Counted from the stretch's first letter, positions 52,369-62,748 are shown. The stretch: DNA of 64,000 nucleotides from Oceanicola sp. 502str15 (GCF_024105635.1 NZ_WYDQ01000001.1:1550001-1614000), one strand, 5' to 3'. Made by a program: numbers and translations. Notes: generated from the letters alone by a model not told the origin.

Positions 52369-54012
52369 CTAGCCTGCCAACAGGGCCCGTGCTGCTGCGC
52401 GGGCCTCTTCTGTTACCGTTTCGCCCGCCAGCATCCGTGCGAGCTCGTCTACCCGTGAGGGCGCATCGAGCGGGGTGACGGTGGAGAGCGTCTGGCCCTT
52501 GGCCACCTTCTTCTCGACCCGCCAGTGATGCGCGGCCATGGCGGCCACCTGCGGGCTGTGGGTGACGACAAGCACCTGCCCCGAGGCCGCAAGCCCCGCG
52601 AGGCGGCGGCCGACGGCATCGGCGGTGGCCCCGCCCACGCCCCGGTCGATCTCGTCGAAGATCATCGTCAGCCCGGTGGTGTGGCGGGTGAGGCAGACCT
52701 TGAGCGCCAGCAGGAAGCGGCTGAGTTCGCCGCCCGAGGCGATCTTGTTGAGCGGGCCGGAGGGGGCGCCGGGATTGGTGGCCACGGTGAAGGTGACGGT
52801 GTCGACGCCCTCGGGGCCGGGCTCGGCCTCGGTGATCTCGGTGGTGAAGACGGCGCGTTCCATCTTCAGCGGGGCGAGCTCTGCGCCCATGGCCTTGTCG
52901 AGCCGCTTGCCGGCCTTGGCGCGGGCTTCGGTGAGGGCCTTGGCCTCTGAGGTAAAGGCGGCATCGGCCTCGCGCGCGGCCTTCTCCAGCGCGGCAATCC
53001 CGCCTTCGCCGGCATCGAGCGTTTCGAGCTTGGCGGTCAGCTCGGCGGTGAGGGCGGCCAGTTCGTCGGGGGCGACGCTGTGCTTGCGGGCGAGGCCCCG
53101 GATGGCAAAGAGCCGTTCTTCGGTGGCCTCCAGCTCGCGCGGGTCGTGGGTGAGCGCATCGAGCGCATCGGCCACCCCCTGCTCGGCCTCTCCCAGCGCA
53201 TCGACGGCGCGGGAGAGCGCCTCCATCGGGGCATCGAGGCGGCCTTCGGCGGCCTCGGCGGCACCGTCGAGCCAGCGGGCGGCATCGCCCAGCATGCCCT
53301 CTGCGCCGGAGGGGCCAAGGGCTTGGTGGGCGCGGGTGATGTCATCGCGGATGCGCTCGGCGGCCTGCATCAGGCGGCGGCGGGCGTCCAGCTCGCCCTC
53401 CTCGCCCGGCTGGGGATCAAGGGCCGACAGCTCGCCGGCGGCGTGGCGCAGATACTCTTCCTCGGCGGCCAGTGCGGCCTGGGCCTCGCGAGCCCTGTCG
53501 AGCGCGGTGGCGGCCTCGCGGCGCGCCTTCCAGGCGGCGCGGGCGGGGGCGAGGTCGATGCCGGCGAATTCGTCGAGCAGGGCGCGGTGGCCGCGGGGGT
53601 TTAGAAGCCCGCGGTCGTCCTGCTGGCCGTGCAGCTCGACCAGAACGTCGGAGAGTGCGCGCAGCACCTCGCCCGAGACGCGGCGGTCGTTGACCCAGGC
53701 GGTCTTGCGGCCCTCGGCGGTGTTGATGCGGCGCAGGATCAGCTCGTCGGAGGCCGGAATGCCGGCCTCTCCGAGCACCGCATGCGCCGGGTGGTCGGGC
53801 GAGAGCGAAAATTCGGCCACCACCTCGCCCTGCTCGGCCCCGGCGCGCACCAGCTCGGCCCGCCCGCGCCAGCCCAGCACGAAGCCGAGCGCATCGAGCA
53901 GGATCGACTTGCCCGCCCCGGTCTCACCGGTGAGCACGTTGAGGCCGGGCGCGAAGCTGAGTTCGAGCCGGTCGATGATGAGGATGTCGCGTATGTCGAG
54001 CCCGCGCAGCAT
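52369..54012 (-). CDS. recN: DNA repair protein RecN
   Basis: A 547-residue SMC-like ATPase that works in double-strand-break repair. Walker A is GETGAGKS at 29-36; the signature SGGELSR and Walker B MIFDEIDRGVGG lie in the C-terminal half, and the middle (about 150-370) is a long coiled coil. It is the last gene of the division-cluster run on this strand, 51 bases after bamD, as in related genomes. LexA-type control is usual for recN, but I could not identify a LexA site in the short upstream gap. Confidence 0.96.
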   Translation of the reverse strand: MLRGLDIRDILIIDRLELSFAPGLNVLTGETGAGKSILLDALGFVLGWRGRAELVRAGAEQGEVVAEFSLSPDHPAHAVLGEAGIPASDELILRRINTAEGRKTAWVNDRRVSGEVLRALSDVLVELHGQQDDRGLLNPRGHRALLDEFAGIDLAPARAAWKARREAATALDRAREAQAALAAEEEYLRHAAGELSALDPQPGEEGELDARRRLMQAAERIRDDITRAHQALGPSGAEGMLGDAARWLDGAAEAAEGRLDAPMEALSRAVDALGEAEQGVADALDALTHDPRELEATEERLFAIRGLARKHSVAPDELAALTAELTAKLETLDAGEGGIAALEKAAREADAAFTSEAKALTEARAKAGKRLDKAMGAELAPLKMERAVFTTEITEAEPGPEGVDTVTFTVATNPGAPSGPLNKIASGGELSRFLLALKVCLTRHTTGLTMIFDEIDRGVGGATADAVGRRLAGLAASGQVLVVTHSPQVAAMAAHHWRVEKKVAKGQTLSTVTPLDAPSRVDELARMLAGETVTEEARAAARALLAG

Positions 54013-54063
54013 GGGCCTGATCCTATTTGCTAGCTTCGGGGCGGGAAGACCCCCGCCCGCGGG

Positions 54064-54906
54064 TCACAACCATTCGCCCCGGATCGTCTGGCGATAGATC
54101 TTGCGCAGCCAGCTGTCGCCCTTTGCCTGGGCCTGCAGGTTGCGCCGGGCCAGGAGGGTGTAGGTGTCGTCATACCACTGGGTCGAGCGGTAGTTGTGCG
54201 CAAGGATCGCGCCCGCTGTCTGGGCCTCGGCGCTGAGGCCGAGCGACAGGTAGGCCTCGACCAGACGGTGCAGCGCCTCGGGGGTCTGGGTCGTGGTCTG
54301 GAACTCTTCGACCACCACGCGGAAGCGGTTGATGGCAGCGATGTAGTGGCCGTGGCGCAGGTAGTAGCGCCCGATCTCCATTTCCTTCGCCGCGAGATGG
54401 TCGAACGCGAGGTCGAACTTGAGGATCGCGGAGGAGGCGTATTCGCTGTCGGGGTACTTTTCGATCACCTCGCGCAGGGCCTGAAGCGCCTGGAAGGTGA
54501 GGCCCTGGTCGCGGCCGACTTCGTCGATCTGGTCGTAGTAGGAGAGCGCGAGGAGATACTGCGCGTAGGCGGCGTCTTCCTCGGCGGGGTAGAAGTCGAT
54601 GTAGCGCTGTGCGGTGGCGCGGGAGTTCTCGTAGTCGCGGTCGCGGTGATGGGCATAGGCCTGCATGATCAGCGCGCGCCGGGCCCAGACAGAATAGGGA
54701 TAGAGCCGCTCGATCTCGGCAAAGAGCGCGGCCGCGTCATCGGGCTTGCCGGTTTCCAGCGTGGCTTCGCCCTGCCGGTATATCTGTTCGGGTGTCTGGT
54801 CTTCGAGCGTCAGCTCGGGCTTGGCCTGAAAGAAGCCGCAGCCCGAGAGCGTTAGCGCAAGCGCCATGATCCCTGCCAGCCCCGCTCGCCCCGTCTCAGC
54901 CGCCAT
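54064..54906 (-). CDS. bamD: Outer-membrane assembly lipoprotein BamD
   Basis: A 280-residue lipoprotein of the BAM complex, which folds and inserts outer-membrane proteins; BamD is the essential accessory subunit. Lipobox LTLSGC places the lipidated cysteine at residue 23. Residues about 38-240 hold the TPR repeats expected of BamD (TPEQIYRQGEATLETGKPDD, DAAYAQYLLALSYYDQ, ALREVIEKYPDSEYA). It lies between lpxC and recN, the normal context in this lineage. The 154-base gap to lpxC may hold a promoter; no distinct motif was seen. Confidence 0.96.
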   Translation of the reverse strand: MAAETGRAGLAGIMALALTLSGCGFFQAKPELTLEDQTPEQIYRQGEATLETGKPDDAAALFAEIERLYPYSVWARRALIMQAYAHHRDRDYENSRATAQRYIDFYPAEEDAAYAQYLLALSYYDQIDEVGRDQGLTFQALQALREVIEKYPDSEYASSAILKFDLAFDHLAAKEMEIGRYYLRHGHYIAAINRFRVVVEEFQTTTQTPEALHRLVEAYLSLGLSAEAQTAGAILAHNYRSTQWYDDTYTLLARRNLQAQAKGDSWLRKIYRQTIRGEWL

Positions 54907-55060
54907 TTGCCTCTAATCCCGTGTCTTTATTGCCCGCGCAGCGAAAGAGCCGCGGAGATTAACAGGGGTGTAGCACAAGAATTTGCGGGGCAAAATGGCT
55001 TTGGCGCACATCGGCTGTTCAAATCGGCTTGCGAGACCGTGTGGCAACGGCACGAAAGGC

Positions 55061-55993
55061 TCAGGCGACAAGCCGCAGGTCACGCGACTTGAGGCCGGTG
55101 CCGGGCAGACGACGCGCCATTTCGGCGTCGCAGGTGACGACTTCATAGGCCTCGGGGTCCGCGAAGAGCGCGTGCAGCAAGGCGTTGGTCATGGCGTGAC
55201 CGGCGCGGCTGCCGGTGTAGCGGGCAAGGATCGGGTGGCCGGCGAGGGCCAGGTCGCCGAGGGCGTCGAGCATCTTGTGGCGCACCGGCTCGTCTTCGTG
55301 GCGCAGGCCGCCGGGGCTGAGAATTTTCTCGCCTTCGACGACGACGGCGTTGTCGTAGGTGCCGCCGAGCGCCTTGCCGTCGGCGCGCATGGCCTCGACA
55401 TCGGCGGCGCGGCAGAAGGTGCGGCTGTCGCAGAGTTCGCGGACGAAGGCGCCGTTGGCCATGTTCATCGAGCGCTCCTGCGCGCCGATGGCGGCGTCGG
55501 CAAAGTCGATCTGGAAGTCGATGTGCAGGCTTTCGGAGGGCTCGAGGCGGGCCACGGCCTCGCCCTCGCCCTGCCCGCGCCGGACTTCGACCGGCTTGAG
55601 CACGCGTATGACGCGGATCGGAGCGTCGAGTTCGCGCAGCCCGGCCCGCAGGATGGCGGCGACAAAGGGCGCGGCGGAGCCGTCGAGAATTGGCACTTCG
55701 GGGCCGGAGACCTCGATCAGCGCGTTGTGCACGCCGCAGCCCGCGAGCGCGGCCATGACATGCTCGACCGTCGAGAGGCTCACGCCGTCATCGTTGGTCA
55801 GGAGCGTGCAGAGGGGGCTTTCGACCACCGCGTCCCAGCGGGCGGGCAGGAAGGCGTCGCCCTCGACGGAATCGGTGCGACGAAACCAGATCCCCTGATC
55901 GGCCATGGCCGGCTTCAGGGTGATCCGCGCCGGACGGCCCGAATGCAGGCCAACGCCCGAAAGCGTTACGGATTTGTTCAGCGTCGTTTGCAC
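55061..55993 (-). CDS. lpxC: UDP-3-O-acyl-N-acetylglucosamine deacetylase
   Basis: A 310-residue zinc deacetylase that catalyses the first committed step of lipid A synthesis. Zinc ligands are H78 in STVEHVMAAL, and H239 and D243 in RHKMLDALGD. The start is the GTG at 55993 (MQTTLNKSVTLSGVGLHSG), matching the family N-terminus and length; the longer frame extends 104 codons into the intergenic and ftsZ 3' region and is not supported. It follows ftsZ, but a strong terminator lies between them, so it probably has its own promoter. Confidence 0.96.
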   Translation of the reverse strand: MQTTLNKSVTLSGVGLHSGRPARITLKPAMADQGIWFRRTDSVEGDAFLPARWDAVVESPLCTLLTNDDGVSLSTVEHVMAALAGCGVHNALIEVSGPEVPILDGSAAPFVAAILRAGLRELDAPIRVIRVLKPVEVRRGQGEGEAVARLEPSESLHIDFQIDFADAAIGAQERSMNMANGAFVRELCDSRTFCRAADVEAMRADGKALGGTYDNAVVVEGEKILSPGGLRHEDEPVRHKMLDALGDLALAGHPILARYTGSRAGHAMTNALLHALFADPEAYEVVTCDAEMARRLPGTGLKSRDLRLVA

Positions 55994-56183
55994 CAAATGC
56001 CTCTTCGAGACTGCCTCAGTTCCTGTCTCCGGACAGAGTGCGTCCGGTTGCAAGTGAGATAGGCGGGTGGCCCGGGAGCGACAACTCAATCTTTGCAACG
56101 GTCTGTAACATGGCATTGCCCATCTGTGGCAAGACCGTGCCGACGGCATGAAGGCCGCGCCGCAACCCCCTGCCCCACAACGA

Positions 56184-56211
56184 AAAAGGGGCCGGTCGCC
56201 CGGCCCCTTTT
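56184..56211. terminator. Rho-independent terminator after ftsZ
   Basis: AAAAGGGGCCG (56184-56194) and CGGCCCCTTTT (56201-56211) form a perfect 11-bp stem with a six-base loop, 24 bases after the ftsZ stop. On the minus strand the stem is followed by a T-run, so ftsZ transcription should end here, isolating lpxC. Confidence 0.85.
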
Positions 56212-56234
56212 CTGTCTGGATAACGTTACCCGCT

Positions 56235-57950
56235 TCAGTTGGCCTGACGCCGCAGGAAGGCGGGGATCTCGATGCGCTCCTGCTCGGGATCGACCTCTTC
56301 CTCATGGTCGAGCTGCGGCTGGCGGTAGGCCGGACGGGCCTGCGGCGCGGCGGCGCTGCTCACCGGCGGCTCGCGGTGTGCGGGCTGCTGGGCGTGGCCT
56401 TCGGCGCCGGTTCCGGCCATCCGGGTGATCAGCGAACCGATCCCGAAACGGGCCTTGTGGTCGGCGGCAGAGGCCGCAGCGGCAGGCTGCTGCTGGGGCT
56501 GCGGCGCGGGGGCCGCGGCACGGGGCTGCTGCTCGACGGGCGCTGCGGCATGGGCGCCGGGCACCTTGCGCACCGCCTGGTGCAGACGGGCGAGCGCCTC
56601 TGCGGAGGGGGTGCCGGGTGCGGAGCGGCCTGCGACCGGCTGCGGCGCGGGCTCGGGAGCCTCGAGCGGCTGCGCCTCGGCGGCGTGGCGGTAGGCGGGC
56701 GGCGGGAGATCGTCGCCGGTGGCCACTTCGGCCTCGTCGCGTGCGCCGGAGCGGAAGGCGGGGAAGAGCGAGGGCTCTTCGGCCTCGGCCTGCGGTGCGG
56801 GCTGGGCTTCTGCCGGGCGGGTGCCGGTGACGGCGGCGGGTGCCGGGGCCTCGTCGGTGGCCATCGGAGCCTGCTCGGCAACCAGCGGCGCGGCCTCGAC
56901 CGGCTGCGGGGCCGGAGCGGGCTCGGGCTGGGGCAGCGGTGCGGCCATGGAGCGGCGCGGCACGGGCATTTCGCGTTCTTCGTCCATCACGTCGATACCG
57001 GTGGCGACGACGGAGACGCGCATGAAGCCTTCGAGCGTGGTGTCGAGGGTGGAGCCGACGATGATGTTGGCGTCGCCATCGACCTTCTCGCGGATCTCGT
57101 TGGCGGCCTCGTCGAGTTCGAAGAGGGTCAGGTCATTGCCGCCGGTAATGTTGATCAGCACGCCCTTGGCGCCGTTCAGCGAGATCTCGTCGAGCAGCGG
57201 GTTGGCGATGGCCTTCTGGGCGGCGACCTTGGCGCGATCTTCGCCCTCGGCCTCGCCGGTGCCCATCATCGCCTTGCCCATCTCGTCCATCACCGCGCGC
57301 ACGTCGGCGAAGTCGAGGTTGATCAGGCCGGGGCGGACCATCAGGTCGGTCACGCCCTTGACGCCCTGGTAGAGCACGTCGTCGGCCAGCGCGAAGGCTT
57401 CGGTGAAGGTGGTTTTCTCGTTGGCCAGCCGGAACAGGTTCTGGTTGGGGATGATGATCAGCGTGTCGACGACCTTCTGGAGCGCATCGACGCCCTCCTC
57501 GGCCTGACGCATCCGCTTGCCGCCCTCGAACTGGAAGGGCTTGGTGACGACGCCGACGGTCAGCACGCCGAGCTCACGCGCCGCCTGGGCGATGATCGGC
57601 GCGGCGCCGGTGCCGGTGCCCCCGCCCATGCCGGCGGTGATGAAGCACATATGCGCCCCGGCGAGGTGGTCGATGATCTCTTCGATGGTCTCTTCGGCAG
57701 CGGCCGCGCCCACGGTCGGACGGGCACCGGCGCCGAGGCCCTCGGTCACTTTCACACCCATCTGGATGCGGTTTGCCGCGGCCGACTGCTGGAGCGCCTG
57801 GGCATCGGTGTTCGCAACCACGAACTCCACGCCTTCAAGCTGCTTTTCGATCATGTTGTTCACGGCGTTTCCGCCTGCACCGCCGACACCGAACACGGTG
57901 ATCCGCGGCTTGAGGTCCATGTCGGTGGGCATGGTGAGGTTCAAAGTCAT
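56235..57950 (-). CDS. ftsZ: Cell division GTPase FtsZ
   Basis: A 571-residue tubulin homologue that forms the Z ring. The tubulin signature GGGTGTG is at about 108-114, and the GTPase plus C-terminal domains fill residues 1-320. A long Ala/Pro/Glu-rich linker of about 230 residues separates them from the C-terminal peptide [12 protein letters not shown], which binds FtsA and other partners. Length is larger than in enterobacteria because of the linker, as is usual in Alphaproteobacteria. The 202-base gap to ftsA includes a palindrome and may carry a promoter in addition to read-through from ftsA. Confidence 0.98.
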   Translation of the reverse strand: MTLNLTMPTDMDLKPRITVFGVGGAGGNAVNNMIEKQLEGVEFVVANTDAQALQQSAAANRIQMGVKVTEGLGAGARPTVGAAAAEETIEEIIDHLAGAHMCFITAGMGGGTGTGAAPIIAQAARELGVLTVGVVTKPFQFEGGKRMRQAEEGVDALQKVVDTLIIIPNQNLFRLANEKTTFTEAFALADDVLYQGVKGVTDLMVRPGLINLDFADVRAVMDEMGKAMMGTGEAEGEDRAKVAAQKAIANPLLDEISLNGAKGVLINITGGNDLTLFELDEAANEIREKVDGDANIIVGSTLDTTLEGFMRVSVVATGIDVMDEEREMPVPRRSMAAPLPQPEPAPAPQPVEAAPLVAEQAPMATDEAPAPAAVTGTRPAEAQPAPQAEAEEPSLFPAFRSGARDEAEVATGDDLPPPAYRHAAEAQPLEAPEPAPQPVAGRSAPGTPSAEALARLHQAVRKVPGAHAAAPVEQQPRAAAPAPQPQQQPAAAASAADHKARFGIGSLITRMAGTGAEGHAQQPAHREPPVSSAAAPQARPAYRQPQLDHEEEVDPEQERIEIPAFLRRQAN

Positions 57951-58085
57951 CTGTGTTCCGCCTGTCTCTTGTTCGTTCGTGTCCCCGGGGCTGCCAGATT
58001 CAGCGCCCCACCGCCAAAAATGACTCGAAATTTAAGGCACACTACCGCCTCGGCCGCGATGCGTCATCCGAAAAACGCAGAAATG

Positions 58086-58101
58086 CCACAATTTGTAGTG
58101 G
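58086..58101. promoter_or_regulatory. Palindrome in the ftsA-ftsZ gap
   Basis: CCAC (58086-58089) and GTGG (58098-58101) around an eight-base AT-rich centre (AATTTGTA). The surrounding 60 bases are AT-richer than average and could carry an ftsZ promoter. Too short to assign to a regulator. Confidence 0.25.
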
Positions 58102-58152
58102 ATAAGTTTCGCCGTTTCGGCGGTATCTTGCGTATGCCACCGCATCTAGGGA

Positions 58153-59487
58153 TCACCAATTGTCGCGGAACCACTTCATGGCTCTTTTTAAGGATCGGGC
58201 CGGGTATGTATCGGCCGGAATATCGAAGTCCCACCACTCGTCCTGCGGGTTTGCCGAGTAGAGGCAGAGGCCGACGGCGGTAGAAAAGGCTGGCCCCGTC
58301 GCGGCTTGCGGCAGGCCCTGCACCCGGAGCGGGCGACCGAGGCGCACCTGCTGGCCGAGGATGCGGGAGGCGAGCTCGTCGAGGCCCAGAATTTGCGAAC
58401 CGCCCCCGGTGAGGACGATCTTCTGGGAGGGCAGATGGTCGAAGCCGGCGGCATCGAGGCGCACCCGCACTTCTTCGAGGATCTCTTCGACGCGGGGCCG
58501 CATGATGCCGATCAGCTCGGAGCGCGACACGTTGCGCTGGTCATGCTCCCAGTCGCCGGTATCGCCGCCGAGCGGAATCATCTCGCGGTCGTCCATGCCG
58601 GTGGCGACGACGCCGCCGTGGCGGGTTTTTATCCATTCGGCCTTCTGCGGGCTGACTTGGAGGCCCTGGGAGATGTCGCGGGTGATGTGGTCGCCGCCGA
58701 GGCGCACACTGTCGGCGTAGATCATGTGCTTCTTGATGAAGACCGAAAGCGTGGTGGCACCGCCGCCCATGTCGATGCAGGCGGAGCCGAGTTCCTGCTC
58801 GTCTTCGACCAGCGCCGAGAGGCCGGAGAGGTAGCCCGAGCTGGCGAGGCCGGCGAGTTCGAGGTCGCAGCGCTTGATGCAGTAGAGCAGGTTCTGAACG
58901 ACCGAGGTTTCGATCGTCAGCAGGTGCATGTCGGCGGTGAGCCGGTTGCCGATCTGGCCGCGCGGGTCGATCAGGCCGGAGCGGTGGTCGATGGCGAAGT
59001 TCACCGGGTGGGCATGGAGCGCCTGCCGCCCTGCCCCGAAATCGGGCACGACGCAGGAGGCCAGCACGCGGGCCACGTCGGCCTCGCTCACGGTGCTGTC
59101 GGCCAGCTCGATGGAGCCGTCGAGGCCGTAGCTGCGCGGACGCGCGCCGGCGAAGGCGGCGATCACGTGGTCGACGCGGACGCCGGCCATCTTCTGCGCC
59201 GCCTGCACCGCGGTGCGGATCGCCCGCTCGGTTTCCTGCATGGCGTCGATCTCGCCGAAGCTCACTCCGCGCGAGCGGGTGGTGGCGGCGCCGATGACGC
59301 GGAAGCTCGACTGGCCGGCAAGCGAGCCGACGCCGTCGGATTCGCGAAACCGGCCGGGCCCGTCGAAGCGCAGCACGAGGCAGGCGATCTTGGACGTCCC
59401 GACATCGAGAATGGCGATCACGCCGCGGTCCATCGCCTGTTTGCGCATCCGCCGCATGGCGCGCTGGGTTTCGTAGAGGTCGGTCAT
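58153..59487 (-). CDS. ftsA: Cell division protein FtsA
   Basis: A 444-residue actin-like ATPase that anchors FtsZ to the membrane. The actin-type phosphate motifs (AILDVGTSKIACLV near residues 24-37 and the IDMGGGATTLSVF segment around 240) and the adenosine motif (LTGGGSQILG) are present, with the extra 1C subdomain of FtsA between. The C-terminus (RAMKWFRDNW) is the amphipathic membrane-targeting helix. It overlaps the ftsQ stop by one base and precedes ftsZ. Confidence 0.97.
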   Translation of the reverse strand: MTDLYETQRAMRRMRKQAMDRGVIAILDVGTSKIACLVLRFDGPGRFRESDGVGSLAGQSSFRVIGAATTRSRGVSFGEIDAMQETERAIRTAVQAAQKMAGVRVDHVIAAFAGARPRSYGLDGSIELADSTVSEADVARVLASCVVPDFGAGRQALHAHPVNFAIDHRSGLIDPRGQIGNRLTADMHLLTIETSVVQNLLYCIKRCDLELAGLASSGYLSGLSALVEDEQELGSACIDMGGGATTLSVFIKKHMIYADSVRLGGDHITRDISQGLQVSPQKAEWIKTRHGGVVATGMDDREMIPLGGDTGDWEHDQRNVSRSELIGIMRPRVEEILEEVRVRLDAAGFDHLPSQKIVLTGGGSQILGLDELASRILGQQVRLGRPLRVQGLPQAATGPAFSTAVGLCLYSANPQDEWWDFDIPADTYPARSLKRAMKWFRDNW

Positions 59488-60389
59488 CAGCCGTTCGAGC
59501 CTCCGAGTTCGAGAGATTTGATGCGGCGGAATTCCTCCACCGCGCCGGGGGCCATCCGCAGCGTGGGGCGGCCCGGAATGCGCATGTCGATCACCGCGAG
59601 GTCGCGGCCCAGCATGTCTTCTGCCTCGTCGAGCGCGATGACGCGCTCCAGCGCCGCGGCAGGCCCCTGCTCGGGGAGCTGGATCACCTGGTCGCGGTCG
59701 AGCACCACGTCCCAGCGGCGCTCGCCGCGGCGGATCAGCCCGCGCAGGCGGCCCGCAAGCGGGGTGGCGGCGGCAAAGATGGCGCGGGCCTCGGTCACGG
59801 CCTGAGGCGTATCGGCCCCGCGCCCGACGACCAGCGGCAGGTCGGGGCGCAGCCCGCGCGACAGGAGCGGCGCGACGCGGTGGCCCTCGCCGTCGATCAG
59901 CAGCAGCGAGCCGTCGCGCTTGCGCCAGACCAGGGCCGGGATGCGCTCTTCGATCTCCACCAGCAGCACGCCGCCGGGGCGGATGCGCACATGGGCGCGG
60001 GCCACGGCATCGAGCGCCTCGATGGCCTCGCGGGTGGTGTCGAGGTTCATGTCGAAGCTGGAGAGCGGAAACTCATAGGGCACCAGCGCGCGGATATCGC
60101 CCGAAAGCTCTTCGGAGGCGCCCTCGACGGCCAGCATCTTGACCATGAATTCGGGGCGCTCCTCGACCGAGCGGCGGGCTTCGGCGATGGCGCCGGTGAT
60201 CTGACCACGGCGGCCTTCGTCGGAGAAGTACCACGTGGTCGCCAGCGCCACGGCGGCCAGCGGCAGGCCGACGCGCAGGAGGCGGCGGTAGAAGGGGGTG
60301 AGCCACATCCGCTCCAGCCGGTAGGCCACGCGGGAGGGGGCCGGGTCGCGGCGCGGGGTGGCGGCTTCGGGGGCCTTCATCTTCCGCAT
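59487..60389 (-). CDS. ftsQ: Cell division protein FtsQ
   Basis: A 300-residue bitopic protein of the divisome core: cytoplasmic N-terminus rich in Arg and Pro, one transmembrane helix (about 40-58), a periplasmic POTRA domain beginning near FMVKMLAVEGASEELSGDI (about 80-150), and the beta domain. The ATG at 60389 is used; the longer open frame in this register is ddl read in another frame. It overlaps the end of ddl by 13 bases, indicating translational coupling. Confidence 0.93.
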   Translation of the reverse strand: MRKMKAPEAATPRRDPAPSRVAYRLERMWLTPFYRRLLRVGLPLAAVALATTWYFSDEGRRGQITGAIAEARRSVEERPEFMVKMLAVEGASEELSGDIRALVPYEFPLSSFDMNLDTTREAIEALDAVARAHVRIRPGGVLLVEIEERIPALVWRKRDGSLLLIDGEGHRVAPLLSRGLRPDLPLVVGRGADTPQAVTEARAIFAAATPLAGRLRGLIRRGERRWDVVLDRDQVIQLPEQGPAAALERVIALDEAEDMLGRDLAVIDMRIPGRPTLRMAPGAVEEFRRIKSLELGGSNG

Positions 60390-61294
60390 GAGGCGTCCTC
60401 CACCATCCAGCGGCAGAGCTGGCCGAAGCTCATGCCCACCAGCCCGGCGTGCTCGGGGGTGAGCGATGTGGGGGTCATGCCCGGCTGGGTGTTGGTTTCG
60501 AGCAGAACGAGGCCGTCGAGGCCGGCGGTGTCGTCCCAGCGGAAGTCGGTGCGCGACACGCCGCGGCAGCCAAGGGCCGCGTGGGCGCGCTCGGAATGGT
60601 CGCGGATGGCGGCGGTGATCTCTTCGGGCAGCTCGGCCGGGCAGATGTGACGCGCCCCGCCCTCGGGGGCATATTTGGCGTGGTAGTCGTACCAGCCGTC
60701 GGTGAGCAGCTCGGTCACGCCCATCGCCTTGCCGCCCATCACGGAGCAGGTCAGCTCCCGGCCCGGCGCGAAGGCCTCGACCATGAGCACCTCGGCGGCA
60801 TCCTCGGCCAGCTTGGGCGGCGTGTTGGCATCCTTGCTGACGATGTAGATGCCAACGGAGGAGCCCTCGTTGTAGGGCTTCACCACGTAGGGCGGCGGCA
60901 TGACGTGGCGCGCTTCGATCTCTTCGCGCGGCGCGAGCTGGCTGGCGACAACCGGGAGCCCGTGGGCGCGGTAGAGCGCCTTGGTGCGCTCCTTGTCGAT
61001 CGCGGTGGAGGAGGCCAGGATGCCGGAGTGGGTGTAGGGGATGGCGAGCCATTCGAGCACGCCCTGGATGCAGCCATCTTCGCCCCAACGGCCGTGCAGC
61101 GCGTTGAACACCACGTCGGGTGCCAGCGCCTTGAGGCGCTCAACAACATCGGCGCCGGCGTCCAGCTCGGTCACGGTGAAGCCCTCCGCCCGAAGCGCAG
61201 ACGCGCATTCGCGACCGGAGGAGAGAGACACCTCACGTTCTGCCGAAGGGCCGCCCATCAGGACGACGACATTCTGGACTGTCCTGCTCGACAT
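60377..61294 (-). CDS. ddl: D-alanine-D-alanine ligase
   Basis: A 305-residue cytoplasmic ATP-grasp ligase making D-Ala-D-Ala for the peptidoglycan stem peptide. Visible motifs are VLMGGPSAEREVSLSSG at the start, PYNEGSSVGI in the ATP-grasp central region, and ETNTQPGMTPTSL near the C-terminus with metal-binding residues. The start at 61294 (MSSRTVQNVVVLMGG) is chosen over an ATG 13 codons upstream by likeness to other Ddl. Between murB and ddl is a gap of 101 bases. Confidence 0.95.
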   Translation of the reverse strand: MSSRTVQNVVVLMGGPSAEREVSLSSGRECASALRAEGFTVTELDAGADVVERLKALAPDVVFNALHGRWGEDGCIQGVLEWLAIPYTHSGILASSTAIDKERTKALYRAHGLPVVASQLAPREEIEARHVMPPPYVVKPYNEGSSVGIYIVSKDANTPPKLAEDAAEVLMVEAFAPGRELTCSVMGGKAMGVTELLTDGWYDYHAKYAPEGGARHICPAELPEEITAAIRDHSERAHAALGCRGVSRTDFRWDDTAGLDGLVLLETNTQPGMTPTSLTPEHAGLVGMSFGQLCRWMVEDASCGR

Positions 61295-61395
61295 GTCCGC
61301 CTCTGTGAACGGGCACGGTTCCTGCGCGATCATCTCGCGCGGTGCCCTTGTTTTGTTGATGCTTGAGACGTCTCCCCGTTGTCGGGGTTGTCCGC

Positions 61396-62334
61396 TCAGC
61401 CGCCTGCGTCTTCCGGGGTCGGTTCACCGACCCTCATGATTTCCCACTGTAGCGTTACACCGCTGGTTTCGTAAACCTTTTTTCGGATCCGTTCGCCCAG
61501 ATTTTCAAGGTCGGCGGCGGTGGCGCCGCCGGCGTTGGTGAGAAAGTTGGAATGCATCTCGTTCATCACCGCCCCGCCGAGGGTGGCGCCGCGCATTCCG
61601 GCCTCGTCGATCACCTTCCAGGCCTTCAGTTCATGGGTGTCATCGGCCCGCCCGGTCGAGGAATAGCCCGCCGGATTGCGGAAGGTGCTGCCCGCCGTGC
61701 GGTCCTTGGTGGGCTGGGAGGCGTCGCGCTTGGCGAGCTGCTCTTCCATCAGCGCTTCGAGCGTGGCGGGCTCGCGCTCGGAGGCCTCGAAGGTGGCGGA
61801 GACGATGACCGCGCCCTCGGGCAGCGTGGACTGGCGGTATTGCAGGTTCAGATCGGCTGCGGGGAGTGTCTTGAGCGTGCCGTCGCGCAGCACCAGCTCG
61901 ATGGATTGCAGGTGGTCGGCGACATAGGTGCCATAGCAGCCCGCGTTCATCCGCACCGCCCCGCCGATGGAGCCGGGGATTGTGCGCAGAAAGGTGAGGT
62001 CCACGCCCTGCGCGGCGGCCTTGCGGGCGACATGGGCATCGAGCGCGGCGGCCCCGGCGGTGACGCGGCGGCCCTCGATCTCGATGCCGTTGAAGCCGCG
62101 CCCGAGGCGGATGACCACGGCGCGGATGCCGCCGTCGCGCACGATCAGGTTGGAGCCGACGCCCATGGGGAAGACGGCGATCTCGGGCGGGAGGGCGGCG
62201 AGGAAGGCTTGCAGGTCGTCGAGGTCGGCGGGCTGGAACAGCCAGTCGGCAGGCCCGCCGACGCGCAGCCAAGTGAGGTCGTTCAGGGGACGGTCAGGCG
62301 TGAGGGTGCCGCGCACTTCGGGGAGATCGGTCAT
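61396..62334 (-). CDS. murB: UDP-N-acetylenolpyruvoylglucosamine reductase
   Basis: A 312-residue FAD enzyme that reduces the enolpyruvyl group to give UDP-N-acetylmuramic acid. FAD-binding segments [17 protein letters not shown] (about 60-76) and [17 protein letters not shown] (about 120-136) are present, and the later catalytic segment STFRNPAG followed by [10 protein letters not shown] indicates a type II-like MurB. It lies 87 bases after the small membrane gene at 62422, on the same strand, in the division cluster. Confidence 0.96.
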   Translation of the reverse strand: MTDLPEVRGTLTPDRPLNDLTWLRVGGPADWLFQPADLDDLQAFLAALPPEIAVFPMGVGSNLIVRDGGIRAVVIRLGRGFNGIEIEGRRVTAGAAALDAHVARKAAAQGVDLTFLRTIPGSIGGAVRMNAGCYGTYVADHLQSIELVLRDGTLKTLPAADLNLQYRQSTLPEGAVIVSATFEASEREPATLEALMEEQLAKRDASQPTKDRTAGSTFRNPAGYSSTGRADDTHELKAWKVIDEAGMRGATLGGAVMNEMHSNFLTNAGGATAADLENLGERIRKKVYETSGVTLQWEIMRVGEPTPEDAGG

Positions 62335-62421
62335 GGGGTGGTTATTGCCGGGCGCGGCGGCGGAGGCAAGGCGGGGCGCTCACGCCCGGGCCATGAACTG
62401 CGCCCGCGCGCGCCGGGCGCC

Positions 62422-62691
62422 CTACCCTCGCAGCCGCCACCAGGCCAGCGCCACGCCGAGGGCCGCGCCCGCAAGGCCGGGCAGCAGCACCCAGAGCAGC
62501 AGGAATGCATGGCCCACGTTGTCCCAGCCGACCGGGCCGCGACCGAGCCAGAGCTTGAGGCCGAGGCAGATGGCCGCCATGCCGCCGAGGTAGATCGCCC
62601 CGCCGAGGGGCGACATCCAGCGCAGCCAGAAGCCGAGGAGGCCGAAGATCAGGGCGGCGCAGAGGGCGACGGCGTGGAGCTCGTGAAACAT
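62422..62691 (-). CDS. Small membrane protein upstream of murB
   Basis: An 89-residue protein that is almost entirely hydrophobic, with three likely membrane helices (about 5-25, 30-47, 62-87). I use ATG 62691 (MFHELHAVALCAALIFGLLG); an upstream ATG at 62727 would add a polar dozen residues. No family recognised. The two DUF2484 genes lie just upstream, so it belongs to a group of small inner-membrane proteins between murC (not in the window; expected from relatives) and murB. Confidence 0.75.
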   Translation of the reverse strand: MFHELHAVALCAALIFGLLGFWLRWMSPLGGAIYLGGMAAICLGLKLWLGRGPVGWDNVGHAFLLLWVLLPGLAGAALGVALAWWRLRG

Positions 62692-62748
62692 GGGGGCCAG
62701 TCTTCCCTGCCCCGCGCCCTGTGGCAAGGGGCATGGCCCGGTCGGCGC